Positions 16,123 through 23,599 of a DNA stretch of 28,376 nt are shown here, piece by piece (position 1 is the first letter of the stretch; each line of letters begins with the position of its first letter). The stretch is from assembly GCA_049589355.1 (NCBI GenBank), contig JBAWAP010000196.1, forward strand, positions 1 to 28,376. The letters are read 5' to 3'. Below the pieces are notes generated by a model, which was not told the DNA's origin, ran no database searches, and saw only the letters and a list, made by a program, of their open reading frames with translations. Source of the DNA: JBAWAP01 sp049589355 (GTDB taxonomy: Bacteria; Chloroflexota; Anaerolineae; VGOG01). The position numbers were made by a program, and so were the translations under genes.

Positions 16123-16463
16123 CAGAATATCAGCCACAGCACGACATTGGCCAGGACCAGGAACCCAACCTCAACACCCGTCACCCAGGCGAACCGCCGC
16201 ACCAGTTGACCCATGCCAACGGCAGCATCCTTCTCATAGATAGCCTCGCACACGTAGACCAGCGCCAGCCAGAGGAGACCGAGGGCAAGAAACCCGAACT
16301 TTTCGATCGCTGGGAGCGACCAACGGTCAGCTCCCAGTGCGAAAGCCACCGCCCGCAGCACTGTCCTGGAGACAAGCAAGTCCGCCACTCCCAGCGCGGC
16401 GGAGATCAGCCACAGGAGATAAAGCCCACCGAATCGCCATATCTTGCGCACGGTCTCGCTCAT
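16122..16463 (-). CDS. Small three-helix membrane protein
   Basis: A 113-residue hydrophobic protein with predicted membrane helices at about 12-32, 56-73 and 93-113. A short basic N-terminus (RKIWR) suggests that the first end stays in the cytoplasm. I know of no family assignment. ATG 16463 overlaps the OppF stop as ATGA, and its own stop overlaps the next ATG as TGATG, so it is translationally tied to both neighbours. That tight embedding argues that it is a real gene and part of the transport/degradation unit, perhaps an accessory subunit. This is inference from position only. Confidence 0.75.
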   Translation of the reverse strand: MSETVRKIWRFGGLYLLWLISAALGVADLLVSRTVLRAVAFALGADRWSLPAIEKFGFLALGLLWLALVYVCEAIYEKDAAVGMGQLVRRFAWVTGVEVGFLVLANVVLWLIF

Positions 16464-17503
16464 GCTTGGGTTCCTATTCCTGCTACTCCGACGAGCGCAA
16501 GCTCCCTGGCGCGGTGGCAGCGCACATAGTGTCCCTTGCTGATTTCCTCCAGGGAAGGGCCTTCCACTTTGCAGACCTCCTTGACGTACGTGCAGCGAGG
16601 GTGGAAGTAGCAGCCTGAAGGCGGGTCAGCAGGGTTGGCCACCTCGCCCGTGAGCAGGATGCGTCTCTCTCTCGGCCTGGGATCAGGCCTGGGGATGGCC
16701 GACATCAGGGCCTCGGTGTATGGATGCTTGGGAGAAGAGAAAAGCTCGGCCGTGGGTGCCATCTCAACGAGCTTGCCCACGTACATCACCGCCACCCGAT
16801 CGCTGATGTGGGCGACGACACTCAGGTCGTGAGCGACAAACAGGTAGGTCAATCCCAGTTGCTCCTGCAGGTCTTTGAGCAAGTTCAGGATCTGGGCCTG
16901 CACAGAGACATCAAGCGCCGAAACCGGCTCGTCGCAGACGACGAACATGGGATTGGGGGCCAGGGCGCGTGCGACACCGATACGCTGGCGCTGGCCGCCG
17001 CTGAAGGCGTGCGGGTAGCGCCGCATGTATTCCGGCGAGAGGCCGACTAGCCGCAGCATCTCGGCTACTCGATCCTCCAATTCCCTTCTCTTTGCGATGT
17101 TCATTGCCCGCAAAGGCGCGCCCACGATATCCAACAAGGTCATGCGTGGATTCAAAGAAGTATAAGGATCCTGAAAGATCATGCGCATGCTGCGGCGGAC
17201 TTGCCCAAGCTGCTCCTTCTCTAGCGTGCTGACGTCCACGCGTCCCAGGATTGGGTCTCTGAACATCACCTGGCCACTGGTGGGCGGGATGGCCCGCAAG
17301 ATTGATCGCCCGGTCGTAGTTTTCCCGCAACCGCTCTCACCGACCAGGCCCAGTGTCTCCCCTTCCATAATGTGAAAGCTCACCCCGTCCACGGCCTTTA
17401 CGTGGCCCACGACCCTCTTTAAAAAACCACGTTGAATCGGAAAATACTTCTTTAGCTCTGTGACTTCCAGCAGGGGTTCCTCTTGGCTGACTTGATCGGG
17501 CAT
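16460..17503 (-). CDS. OppF/DppF-like ABC transporter ATPase
   Basis: A 347-residue ATP-binding subunit of the peptide/opine/nickel class of importers, which also includes many oligosaccharide importers of Thermotogae and Chloroflexota. Motifs: Walker A GESGCGKT (55-62), Q-loop Q111, signature FSGGQRQR (167-174), Walker B VVCDEPVSALD (188-198) and switch histidine H225. The C-terminal oligopeptide-transporter tail (about 265-335) has four cysteines, C298, C304, C311 and C329, spaced like those that hold a 4Fe-4S cluster in some DppD/F proteins. AAGGA lies about 9 bases before ATG 17503. It is separated from the OppD gene by 136 bp that hold two perfect hairpins, whereas the other transporter genes nearly touch. 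Confidence 0.95.
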   Translation of the reverse strand: MPDQVSQEEPLLEVTELKKYFPIQRGFLKRVVGHVKAVDGVSFHIMEGETLGLVGESGCGKTTTGRSILRAIPPTSGQVMFRDPILGRVDVSTLEKEQLGQVRRSMRMIFQDPYTSLNPRMTLLDIVGAPLRAMNIAKRRELEDRVAEMLRLVGLSPEYMRRYPHAFSGGQRQRIGVARALAPNPMFVVCDEPVSALDVSVQAQILNLLKDLQEQLGLTYLFVAHDLSVVAHISDRVAVMYVGKLVEMAPTAELFSSPKHPYTEALMSAIPRPDPRPRERRILLTGEVANPADPPSGCYFHPRCTYVKEVCKVEGPSLEEISKGHYVRCHRARELALVGVAGIGTQA

Positions 17504-17554
17504 ATTGTTGCATCCTTGTTTGCGGTGTGAATTCTCAGTAGATCAAAGTCGCTC

Positions 17555-17606
17555 GCGGTGGATTGCCAAATCCACCGCCAAACCGCTGGATCTGACGATC
17601 CAGCGG
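17555..17606. repeat. Two tandem perfect hairpins between the two ATPase genes
   Basis: GCGGTGGATT-GCCA-AATCCACCGC (17555-17578) and CCGCTGGATC-TGAC-GATCCAGCGG (17583-17606) each form a perfect 10-bp stem with a 4-base loop, four bases apart. The two stems share a GGAT core. On the minus strand no T run follows, so complete termination is unlikely. They may be a REP-like repeat pair or an mRNA processing/stability element. The rest of the 136-bp gap shows nothing else apart from the OppF ribosome-binding site. Confidence 0.75.
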
Positions 17607-17639
17607 GAGCCAATTGTGATGTACTGAGTCTTACGAGTT

Positions 17640-18716
17640 CTAGGGCTGGGAATCCAGGTGACATCTAACCAGGTGCCCTGCCTCTACTTCGATGGTCCTC
17701 GGCTCCACTTGGTTGCAGATGCCGGCCGTAGAATCAGGACACCGGGGATGGAAAGGGCACCCCTTTAGCACGCTGTATGGATCGGGCACCATCCCCTTGA
17801 TAACCTGCAATCGTCTCTGCTTGTGGTTATGAGCGACCGCGTCGTCCAGTTGAGGAATGGACTTGAGGAGCGCGCGAGTATAAGGGTGCAAGGGGTTGAA
17901 GAAAATGTCGTTCACATCGGCCTGCTCGACGATCTTGCCCAGATACATCACGGCGACTTCGTCGGACATCTCGGCGATCACCCCCAGGTTGTGGGTGATG
18001 TACATAATGGCCATGCCCAACTCCTCCTGAAGGCTCCGCATCAGGTCCAGAATCTGTGCCTCGGTGGTCACGTCCAGGGCGGTCGTGGGCTCGTCGGCGA
18101 TGAGCAGGCTGGGGTGGCAACTGAGGGCCATGGCGATGATGGCTCGCTGGCGCATACCGCCGCTCAACTGGAAAGGATAATCGTCAATGGTTTGCTCCGG
18201 GTTAGGCATCTTGACCCAGGCCAGCATGTCAATCGCTCTCCTCCGAGCCTCAGCTTTGCTCACCTGCTGGTGCAGTTCAATGGCCTCCATAATCTGACGC
18301 CCCACGGTGCGCACCGGACTCATAGCCGTCATCGGCTCCTGGAACACCATAGAGATTTCGTTGCCCCGGATGGCCCGGATCTCCCTGCCTCCAGGATTGA
18401 GCTTGGCCAGGTCAATGATTTCGGTCATGGCGGAGAGGCCATTTTCGCTCACTGACTTGTGGTACAGGATCTCTCCTTCCTCGATCCGGCCGGGCACGGG
18501 CACGATTCGCAGCATAGAGTGGGCGGTCATGCTCTTGCCGCAGCCGCTCTCGCCAACCAACCCCAACGTCCGACCCCGTTCGATCTCCAGGTCAACGCCA
18601 TCCACGGCCCGAACGATACCCTCGGCCAGGTGAAAGTAGGTGCGTAGGTTCTTGATCTCTACCAGTACCTCTCCGTTGGTGTCTACCGGATTCTCGTTCA
18701 TTGTCATCATTGTCAT
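17640..18716 (-). CDS. OppD/DppD-like ABC transporter ATPase
   Basis: A 358-residue ATPase that pairs with the OppF-like subunit to drive import. Motifs: Walker A GESGCGKS (55-62), Q-loop Q126, signature LSGGMRQR (184-191), Walker B LLIADEPTTALD (204-215) and switch histidine H242. The C-terminal tail carries C320, C326, C334 and C352, the four-cysteine pattern linked to an iron-sulfur cluster in some family members. Four in-frame ATG-rich codons begin the gene (MTMMTM). AGGAAGG about 7 bases before ATG 18716 favours the first. The gene begins 12 bp after the permease stop. Length and layout are typical. Confidence 0.95.
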   Translation of the reverse strand: MTMMTMNENPVDTNGEVLVEIKNLRTYFHLAEGIVRAVDGVDLEIERGRTLGLVGESGCGKSMTAHSMLRIVPVPGRIEEGEILYHKSVSENGLSAMTEIIDLAKLNPGGREIRAIRGNEISMVFQEPMTAMSPVRTVGRQIMEAIELHQQVSKAEARRRAIDMLAWVKMPNPEQTIDDYPFQLSGGMRQRAIIAMALSCHPSLLIADEPTTALDVTTEAQILDLMRSLQEELGMAIMYITHNLGVIAEMSDEVAVMYLGKIVEQADVNDIFFNPLHPYTRALLKSIPQLDDAVAHNHKQRRLQVIKGMVPDPYSVLKGCPFHPRCPDSTAGICNQVEPRTIEVEAGHLVRCHLDSQP

Positions 18717-18728
18717 CGGGAGGCCTTC

Positions 18729-19901
18729 CTATGTGACGTAGGGATCGGCGGCGTCGCGCAGGCCATCCCCTAGGAAGTTGAACATGAGTACTGCCACCAC
18801 CACAAAGGCGACCGGCCAGAGTAACCACGGCAACTGCGCGACGGTCTGCAGGTTTTGAGCATCCTGTAACATGACGCCCCAGCTAATCGTCGGCAGGTGC
18901 AAGCCAATGCCCAGGAAGCTCAACGCCGTCTCTCCCAGAATCATGTTGGGGATGGCTATGGTCAGTTGAACGATGATATAGCTGGCAAATCCTGGCAGCA
19001 TGTAGCGGGCAATAATCTGCCCTTCATTTTCGCCATCCAGTTTGGCAGACATGACATAGTCTTCCTCGCGCAAACTGAGCATCTTGCCGCGCACGGTGCG
19101 GGCCAACGTCGTCCAGCCCAGGACCGAGAGGATGATGGTGACGTAGAAATAGGTACGCAGTTGCGGCCAATCTTGCGGCAAGGCGGCTGCCAGCGCCATC
19201 CACAAAGGGATCGTCGGCAGCGAAACCAATACGTCAATGATTCGCATGATGACCTCATCAACGATGCCGCCGAAATATCCTGCCACCCCTCCCAGGATCA
19301 GCCCAAAGATGAAGGAGAGCGTGACACCGACCAACCCGACCGTCAGGCTGATACGCCCCCCATAAAAGATGCGCGACAGACAATCGCGGCCGAGATTATC
19401 GGCACCCAAGATGAATAGTGGAGCTTTCTCGTTATCTCCAGTGCCGAAGAGGTGCAAATCGGTCTTGAACAATCCCCAAAGCTCATATTCGTCGCCGCGC
19501 ACAAAGAACCGGATCGGATAGATTCCAGTATAGTCTTCGTCATACAGAGGACGCCTCGTAACCGGGTCACGCTCTCGCAGGATGCCGTAGATGAAAGGCC
19601 ATTGCAACCTACCCTGCTGGTCAATAATGTGAATCTTCGCCGGGGAGATGGCGGCAAAATCCTTATAACGGTGCAGGGGGGCGTGCGGGCTGACGAATTC
19701 GGCAAAAATGGCGATAAAGTAAAAGATCCCCAGGACCACCATCGCCAGTTGAGCCAATTTGTGCCGCCGGAACTTCCACCAAACCAACCGCCACTGCCCG
19801 GCCCGGAAGAATTCTTCCCCTTGTTTCTCTTCTACGGCCTTTTTCCGGCCTCTTTTCCAAAAAGACTTGCCGCCTTTGATGGATGAACTCAGGTTGCTCA
19901 T
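18729..19901 (-). CDS. OppC/DppC-like ABC transporter permease
   Basis: A 390-residue inner-membrane permease. It has a long charged cytoplasmic N-terminus (about 1-40), a first helix (about 50-70), an unusually long external segment (about 71-160) and then LGADNLGRDCLSRIFYGGR (165-183), the OppC-family hallmark. Four to five further helices follow. The cytoplasmic coupling loop EEDYVMSAKLDGENEGQI, which docks onto the ATPases, lies in the last third. It is about 80-90 residues longer than a typical DppC because of the external segment, a form I associate with the subgroup that accompanies oligosaccharide-type binding proteins. ATG 19901 overlaps the upstream stop by four bases. Confidence 0.94.
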   Translation of the reverse strand: MSNLSSSIKGGKSFWKRGRKKAVEEKQGEEFFRAGQWRLVWWKFRRHKLAQLAMVVLGIFYFIAIFAEFVSPHAPLHRYKDFAAISPAKIHIIDQQGRLQWPFIYGILRERDPVTRRPLYDEDYTGIYPIRFFVRGDEYELWGLFKTDLHLFGTGDNEKAPLFILGADNLGRDCLSRIFYGGRISLTVGLVGVTLSFIFGLILGGVAGYFGGIVDEVIMRIIDVLVSLPTIPLWMALAAALPQDWPQLRTYFYVTIILSVLGWTTLARTVRGKMLSLREEDYVMSAKLDGENEGQIIARYMLPGFASYIIVQLTIAIPNMILGETALSFLGIGLHLPTISWGVMLQDAQNLQTVAQLPWLLWPVAFVVVAVLMFNFLGDGLRDAADPYVT

Positions 19902-20899
19902 GCCGATTCCAGGCCTCCAAAGCGGATGCGGGGGTCCACCACGGCCAGCAGGATGTCAGATATCAGGCTGCCCAGCGCCGTGAGCGTGCCGATAATTACA
20001 ATATAAGCTCCTGCCATGTACATGTCTTGCCGCATCAGGGAACGCCATAGCACCGGGCCGGCGGTGTTGAGATTCAACACAATCTCGACGACCATACCGC
20101 CTGAGAAAAACCACACCAGCAGCCACCCAAAGGTGCTGAGGATGGGGTTGATGGCAATTCGCACGGGGTACCGCATTAACACGGCAAATTCTGAGAGCCC
20201 TTTGGCGCGGGCCACCGTGACGTATTGCTTGCGCAATTCATCCAGCATGGTAGCGCGCAGGGTGCGGACCAGGTTGGCCGTCCCGCCGATGGCGAGGATG
20301 AGGACCGGCAGCCAGAGGTGACTGAGCAAGTTCACAAACTTGGCCCAGCTCCAGGGTAGCAGCTCAAACTCTGGAGAAAACAGCCCTCCCACTTTGATGC
20401 CGAAATGGGCAAAAGCCACGTACATGATCACCAAGGCCAGAAGAAACCCAGGCGTGGCCAGGCCAATAAAACCGAGAAAGGTGAAGAAGTAGTCCGTGAT
20501 CGAGTACTGTTTCACCGCTACATAGATGCCGACGGGAATGGCGAACGACCAGCATACCACAAAGCTTAAAAAGGCGATAAAGAAAGTCATCCCGATTCTG
20601 GCCGTGATAACGTCGTTGACGGGCTTTTGCCAGTCAAACGAGTACCCAAAGTCACGCTTGGTCACGATATTGGTGATCCACCTGAGGTATTGGTCGTACA
20701 TGGGCCGGTCGAGGCCATACATTCGTGTGAACCGTTCAATCTCGTACTGGTCTACGCTATAACCTGATGCGCGCAGACGATTGACATACTCTGTGAGATA
20801 GTCCCCGGGCGGAAGCTGGATGATGGTAAACGCCAGGATCGAGATCAGGAATATCTGCGGGATCATCCGCAGAAGACGCCTGATAATGTAACTTAACAT
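19898..20899 (-). CDS. OppB/DppB-like ABC transporter permease
   Basis: A 333-residue permease. The N-terminus YIIRRLLRMIPQIFLISILAF is the family's first helix, followed by a short external domain with LDRPMYDQYLRW (73-84 by region) and five more helices. The coupling loop RKQYVTVARAKGLSEF is in the second half. It forms the channel with the OppC-like protein. AGGAGG lies about 8 bases before ATG 20899. It lies downstream of the binding-protein gene across a 118-bp gap with a very stable hairpin, and its stop is fused to the next start (ATGA). Confidence 0.95.
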   Translation of the reverse strand: MLSYIIRRLLRMIPQIFLISILAFTIIQLPPGDYLTEYVNRLRASGYSVDQYEIERFTRMYGLDRPMYDQYLRWITNIVTKRDFGYSFDWQKPVNDVITARIGMTFFIAFLSFVVCWSFAIPVGIYVAVKQYSITDYFFTFLGFIGLATPGFLLALVIMYVAFAHFGIKVGGLFSPEFELLPWSWAKFVNLLSHLWLPVLILAIGGTANLVRTLRATMLDELRKQYVTVARAKGLSEFAVLMRYPVRIAINPILSTFGWLLVWFFSGGMVVEIVLNLNTAGPVLWRSLMRQDMYMAGAYIVIIGTLTALGSLISDILLAVVDPRIRFGGLESA

Positions 20900-20962
20900 A
20901 GGCTTCGCCTCCTTCAGTACCTAAGTATACTATACTGGGAGCGATTCGTGATATGTCCAAAG

Positions 20963-21000
20963 ACCTACCGGATGTAGGCCCAAGCCTACATCCGGTAGGT
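20963..21000 (-). promoter_or_regulatory. Very stable 17-bp hairpin between binding protein and permease genes
   Basis: ACCTACCGGATGTAGGC (20963-20979) and its exact complement (20984-21000) enclose a CCAA loop. In the transcript it begins 17 bases after the binding-protein stop codon. Only a weak T cluster (TCTTTGG) follows, so read-through is expected. Hairpins in this position in Mal- and Opp-type operons protect the upstream mRNA or partly terminate it, giving excess binding protein. It may also be a dispersed repeat. Confidence 0.65.
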
Positions 21001-21017
21001 AGTTGCCCATTCGGGCA

Positions 21018-23105
21018 TCAGGCCCGCTTGCCGCCCTCGTAGAAGAAGGCTTCGGGGTGATAGGTAGAGAGTCCATAGGTGTCCCAGCCGATGGGGACCT
21101 TGGGTCGCGGCAGATTGCGCATGTTCTTGTTGAAGAGCAGCGGAGCCGGGCACTCCAGGATCAGGCCGATTTCCAACGGATTATCAGCCAGCCAGTCAAA
21201 GATCTGCTGGCCCAGCTTGACACGCTCGTTCTCATCCACGACAGCGGTCATCTGGTCAAAGATGTCGTACAGCTTCTTGATCTCTGCTGGCGGTTCGATG
21301 AGCCCCTCGGCCGTCCGATCCGCCGCCTGGAACCAAGTAGCCCACGCTGCACAGGCAGTACCCTGGGCTTGATCAGCGGTCGGGATGAACCATTGCGGCT
21401 GGATGTGCAGGAGCATATCGGTGCAGCGGTCGGCGTGCCAGACACCGCAGTGCACCTGGTAGCCTTGCATACGCTCGCCGTACAGGTTCTCCTGGATCTG
21501 CTTGGTGGTGGCATCAATGCCGACTTCGCGCCAGAAGGTTACGGCCATCTCGGTCAGCTTGTTCGTGACGGGGCCAACGCGCTCGCCAGCGTGCTCGATG
21601 TTGAACTTGAGCGGCTGGCCGTCCTTGCGCAGGCGGATGCCGCTGGCGTCCTTTTTGTCCAGGCCCATCTCGTCCAGCAACTGGTTGGCCAGGTCCGGGT
21701 CGTACTGCGCCCAGGCCGTGCCGTATTTCTCCTTGTAGTACTTGGAAACGGGCATCGGGCTGATCTGGCCCATGCGGGCCATGCCGTAGAACAGACTCTG
21801 GTTGATCTCGTCGCGGTCAATGGCCACCGAGAGCGCCTTCACAAAGTTGGGATGGTTGATGATCTCGGTCAGGACCGGGTCATCCTTGAGGTAGTGTTGC
21901 GGGAAGAACACGTAGCGGTCGGACATGCAGGAGAGATAGTCGCCGACTTTAAAGTTGGCCTTGGCCTCGTTCTCCTTGTAGAACGGGTAATCGGCCATGG
22001 TGACACTGTGTTGCCCGACGATATCCAGCTCGCCCTGCGCGATCTTGAGCTTGACCGCTTCGGCGTTGGTAACATAGTCATAGCGCATTGTGTCAATATA
22101 GGGGAGCTGATTGCCGGCCAGGTCCACCTTCCAGTAGTACGGATTGCGCTCCCACAGGAACAGGCCTTCCTGCGGGCGGCTGACAATCCACCAGGGGCCG
22201 ATGACCGGGTAACCGCCTGCGGCGACGTAGTCGGGCCCCTGCCAGACACCTATGCCCCAGCCGGTGCGGTTGTTGAACAACGCCGCCCAGCCTTCCAGCC
22301 CCAGTTCCTTGGCCTGTTCTTCCAGCTTGGCCTTATCGGTGTACTTGGCGTGGAACTGCTTGAGCCAGTGGGCGGGCATGATGATTTGGTAGGGAACTTC
22401 CCAGCGGGTCAGGTGGGCAGGGAAGTTGCCAAACGTGGCGGCATAGGTGAACTTGACGGTGGTGTCATCGATAATCTCAACCTTCATATTCGGCCCGCCA
22501 AAACGGAATTGCCAGGGGATATTACTGACGAGATCCTTATTGAGTTGGACGTCTTCCCACCAGAAGCGGATATCTTCGGTGGTCAGCGGCTGGCCATCCG
22601 ACCACTTCATCCCCTGGCGCAGATGGAGGGTATAGGCCTTGCCATCCGGACTGACTTCCCAGCTTTCGAAAATGTTCGGCACAATCGTATGCAGGTCAAG
22701 ATCCGAATAGTGGAGCATGCGCTCGGCATTGAGGTCGTAGTTCTCGGTAAACCAGACCGGATCGAGGTGAATCATGCGAACTTCGCCTGCATACACACCG
22801 ATGGCGTCACGTCCACCCACCACGGCGGGGTTTACCGGCAAGCGCTCGTCCAGCGGTGGCAGCGTTCCGGCGGCCACCCGCTCGGCCAGCATCGGGGCTT
22901 CGTGGAACTTTTCCGGCACCTTCTCGACGACTACCGTGACCTGCTTCTCGACCACCTGAGGGGCTACGGTGACTTCCTTCTCGACGACGACCGTCTCTTT
23001 GACGACCTGAGGAGTAGCAGGCCCAGCACAGCCAGCCAACACCCCGGCTGCGGTCACCGCCGACACACGCAGAAAGTCACGACGGGTTATTCTTCTCCTT
23101 TCCAT
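21018..23105 (-). CDS. Solute-binding lipoprotein of the Opp class (SBP_bac_5)
   Basis: A 695-residue extracellular binding protein. The N-terminus combines a twin-arginine motif (TRRDFLRV, 7-14) with the lipobox LAGC (C26), so it is probably folded before export and lipid-anchored. A stalk of VVKETVVVEKEV-like repeats (about 34-65) is typical of Chloroflexota binding proteins. The class 5 binding domain follows (about 85-690), including SYEVSPDGKAYTLHLRQGMKWSDG-type sequence near 165-190. AAGGAGGA about 7 bases before ATG 23105 fixes the start. It is the first gene of the transporter operon, downstream of a consensus promoter with a LacI-like operator. The class binds peptides, nickel or oligosaccharides. 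The glycosidase neighbours argue for a beta-linked oligosaccharide. Confidence 0.95.
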   Translation of the reverse strand: MERRRITRRDFLRVSAVTAAGVLAGCAGPATPQVVKETVVVEKEVTVAPQVVEKQVTVVVEKVPEKFHEAPMLAERVAAGTLPPLDERLPVNPAVVGGRDAIGVYAGEVRMIHLDPVWFTENYDLNAERMLHYSDLDLHTIVPNIFESWEVSPDGKAYTLHLRQGMKWSDGQPLTTEDIRFWWEDVQLNKDLVSNIPWQFRFGGPNMKVEIIDDTTVKFTYAATFGNFPAHLTRWEVPYQIIMPAHWLKQFHAKYTDKAKLEEQAKELGLEGWAALFNNRTGWGIGVWQGPDYVAAGGYPVIGPWWIVSRPQEGLFLWERNPYYWKVDLAGNQLPYIDTMRYDYVTNAEAVKLKIAQGELDIVGQHSVTMADYPFYKENEAKANFKVGDYLSCMSDRYVFFPQHYLKDDPVLTEIINHPNFVKALSVAIDRDEINQSLFYGMARMGQISPMPVSKYYKEKYGTAWAQYDPDLANQLLDEMGLDKKDASGIRLRKDGQPLKFNIEHAGERVGPVTNKLTEMAVTFWREVGIDATTKQIQENLYGERMQGYQVHCGVWHADRCTDMLLHIQPQWFIPTADQAQGTACAAWATWFQAADRTAEGLIEPPAEIKKLYDIFDQMTAVVDENERVKLGQQIFDWLADNPLEIGLILECPAPLLFNKNMRNLPRPKVPIGWDTYGLSTYHPEAFFYEGGKRA

Positions 23106-23258
23106 TGTTCTTCCTCCTTAGAAGATGTTAATCTGGTGCGTTTGATACGCGCGCATACCGTTAAAGTTGGCTAAGCCAAGTGGATGATAAACTCCATAAA
23201 CCCTCCTTTCTACCCTTCCTTTTGCCCCTGGGGTACCATTAGAACCGTGACCATTCAC

Positions 23259-23422
23259 GTAACTGCTCAGCTATGCAATCAATTTGCTTTTGGGTATTCT
23301 CTGTCAACGAATAGCCAACGAATAAACAAATGTTTCGGCGACTGCAATTCATTCGCTTATTCGTTTCCCCATTCGTTGACAGCGGGACTTCCGTCCTACA
23401 CATGCCCCGCCTGAGCAGTTAC
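23259..23422. repeat. 164-bp nested inverted-repeat (MITE-like) element in the operon leader
   Basis: Perfect 12-bp ends GTAACTGCTCAG (23259-23270) and CTGAGCAGTTAC (23411-23422) enclose a second perfect 12-bp pair, CTGTCAACGAAT (23301-23312) and ATTCGTTGACAG (23371-23382), and an inner pair AACGAATAA/TTATTCGTT. No coding potential is evident. It lies between the promoter (23533-23561) and the binding-protein gene, so it must be transcribed as part of a leader of about 420 bases. Its ends are identical to those of the 15900-16011 element, but its interior differs. Confidence 0.8.
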
Positions 23423-23497
23423 ATTAATACCACAAGGGACAGTTGTCAAGACGGTTAGTAAATCTTCCTACAATATCATCCTGAAAGACATAATACC

Positions 23498-23525
23498 CCG
23501 AAACGCTTGGTCGAAGCGCTTCGAC
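23498..23525. promoter_or_regulatory. LacI/GalR-type operator overlapping the transcription start
   Basis: GTCGAAGCGCTTCGAC (23510-23525) is a perfect 16-bp palindrome with a central CG, the layout of LacI-family operators. It begins 8 bases past the -10 box, at the expected start of transcription. A second, imperfect site, CCGAAACGCTTGG (23498-23510), abuts it. A repressor here would block initiation until an inducer sugar is present. No LacI-family gene is in the window. Confidence 0.75.
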
Positions 23526-23532
23526 AACACAT

Positions 23533-23561
23533 ATTATAGTACGTTTTTCGGGACCTGTCAA
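23533..23561 (-). promoter_or_regulatory. Exact-consensus sigma70 promoter of the sugar locus
   Basis: On the minus strand TTGACA (23561-23556) and TATAAT (23538-23533) match the consensus at all 12 positions with a 17-base spacer. The start of transcription should be near 23526, inside or next to the palindromic operator. GTCAAG (23557-23562) and CTTGAC (23573-23578) form a further inverted repeat around and upstream of the -35. The 494-bp gap 23106-23599 holds this promoter, the operator, the nested repeat and the ribosome-binding site. Confidence 0.88.
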
Positions 23562-23599
23562 GTCGGGAATGTCTTGACGCCCACTCACAAGCCTCATCC

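Noticed and set aside
16123..16137. GTG start of the large unassigned gene
   Set aside because: It has no ribosome-binding site; ATG 16122 forms a typical TGATG junction. The difference is only five residues, and the GTG cannot be excluded.
21003..23174. Plus-strand open frame of about 720 codons
   Set aside because: It mirrors the binding-protein gene codon for codon, its translation is low-complexity in L/V/H/R as expected of an antisense shadow, and the minus strand has clear signal, lipobox and ribosome-binding site.
23421..23449. Second promoter in front of the leader element
   Set aside because: The TTGACA is perfect, but the best 17-bp-spaced -10 is TAATGT, a poor match. Not listed as a feature.
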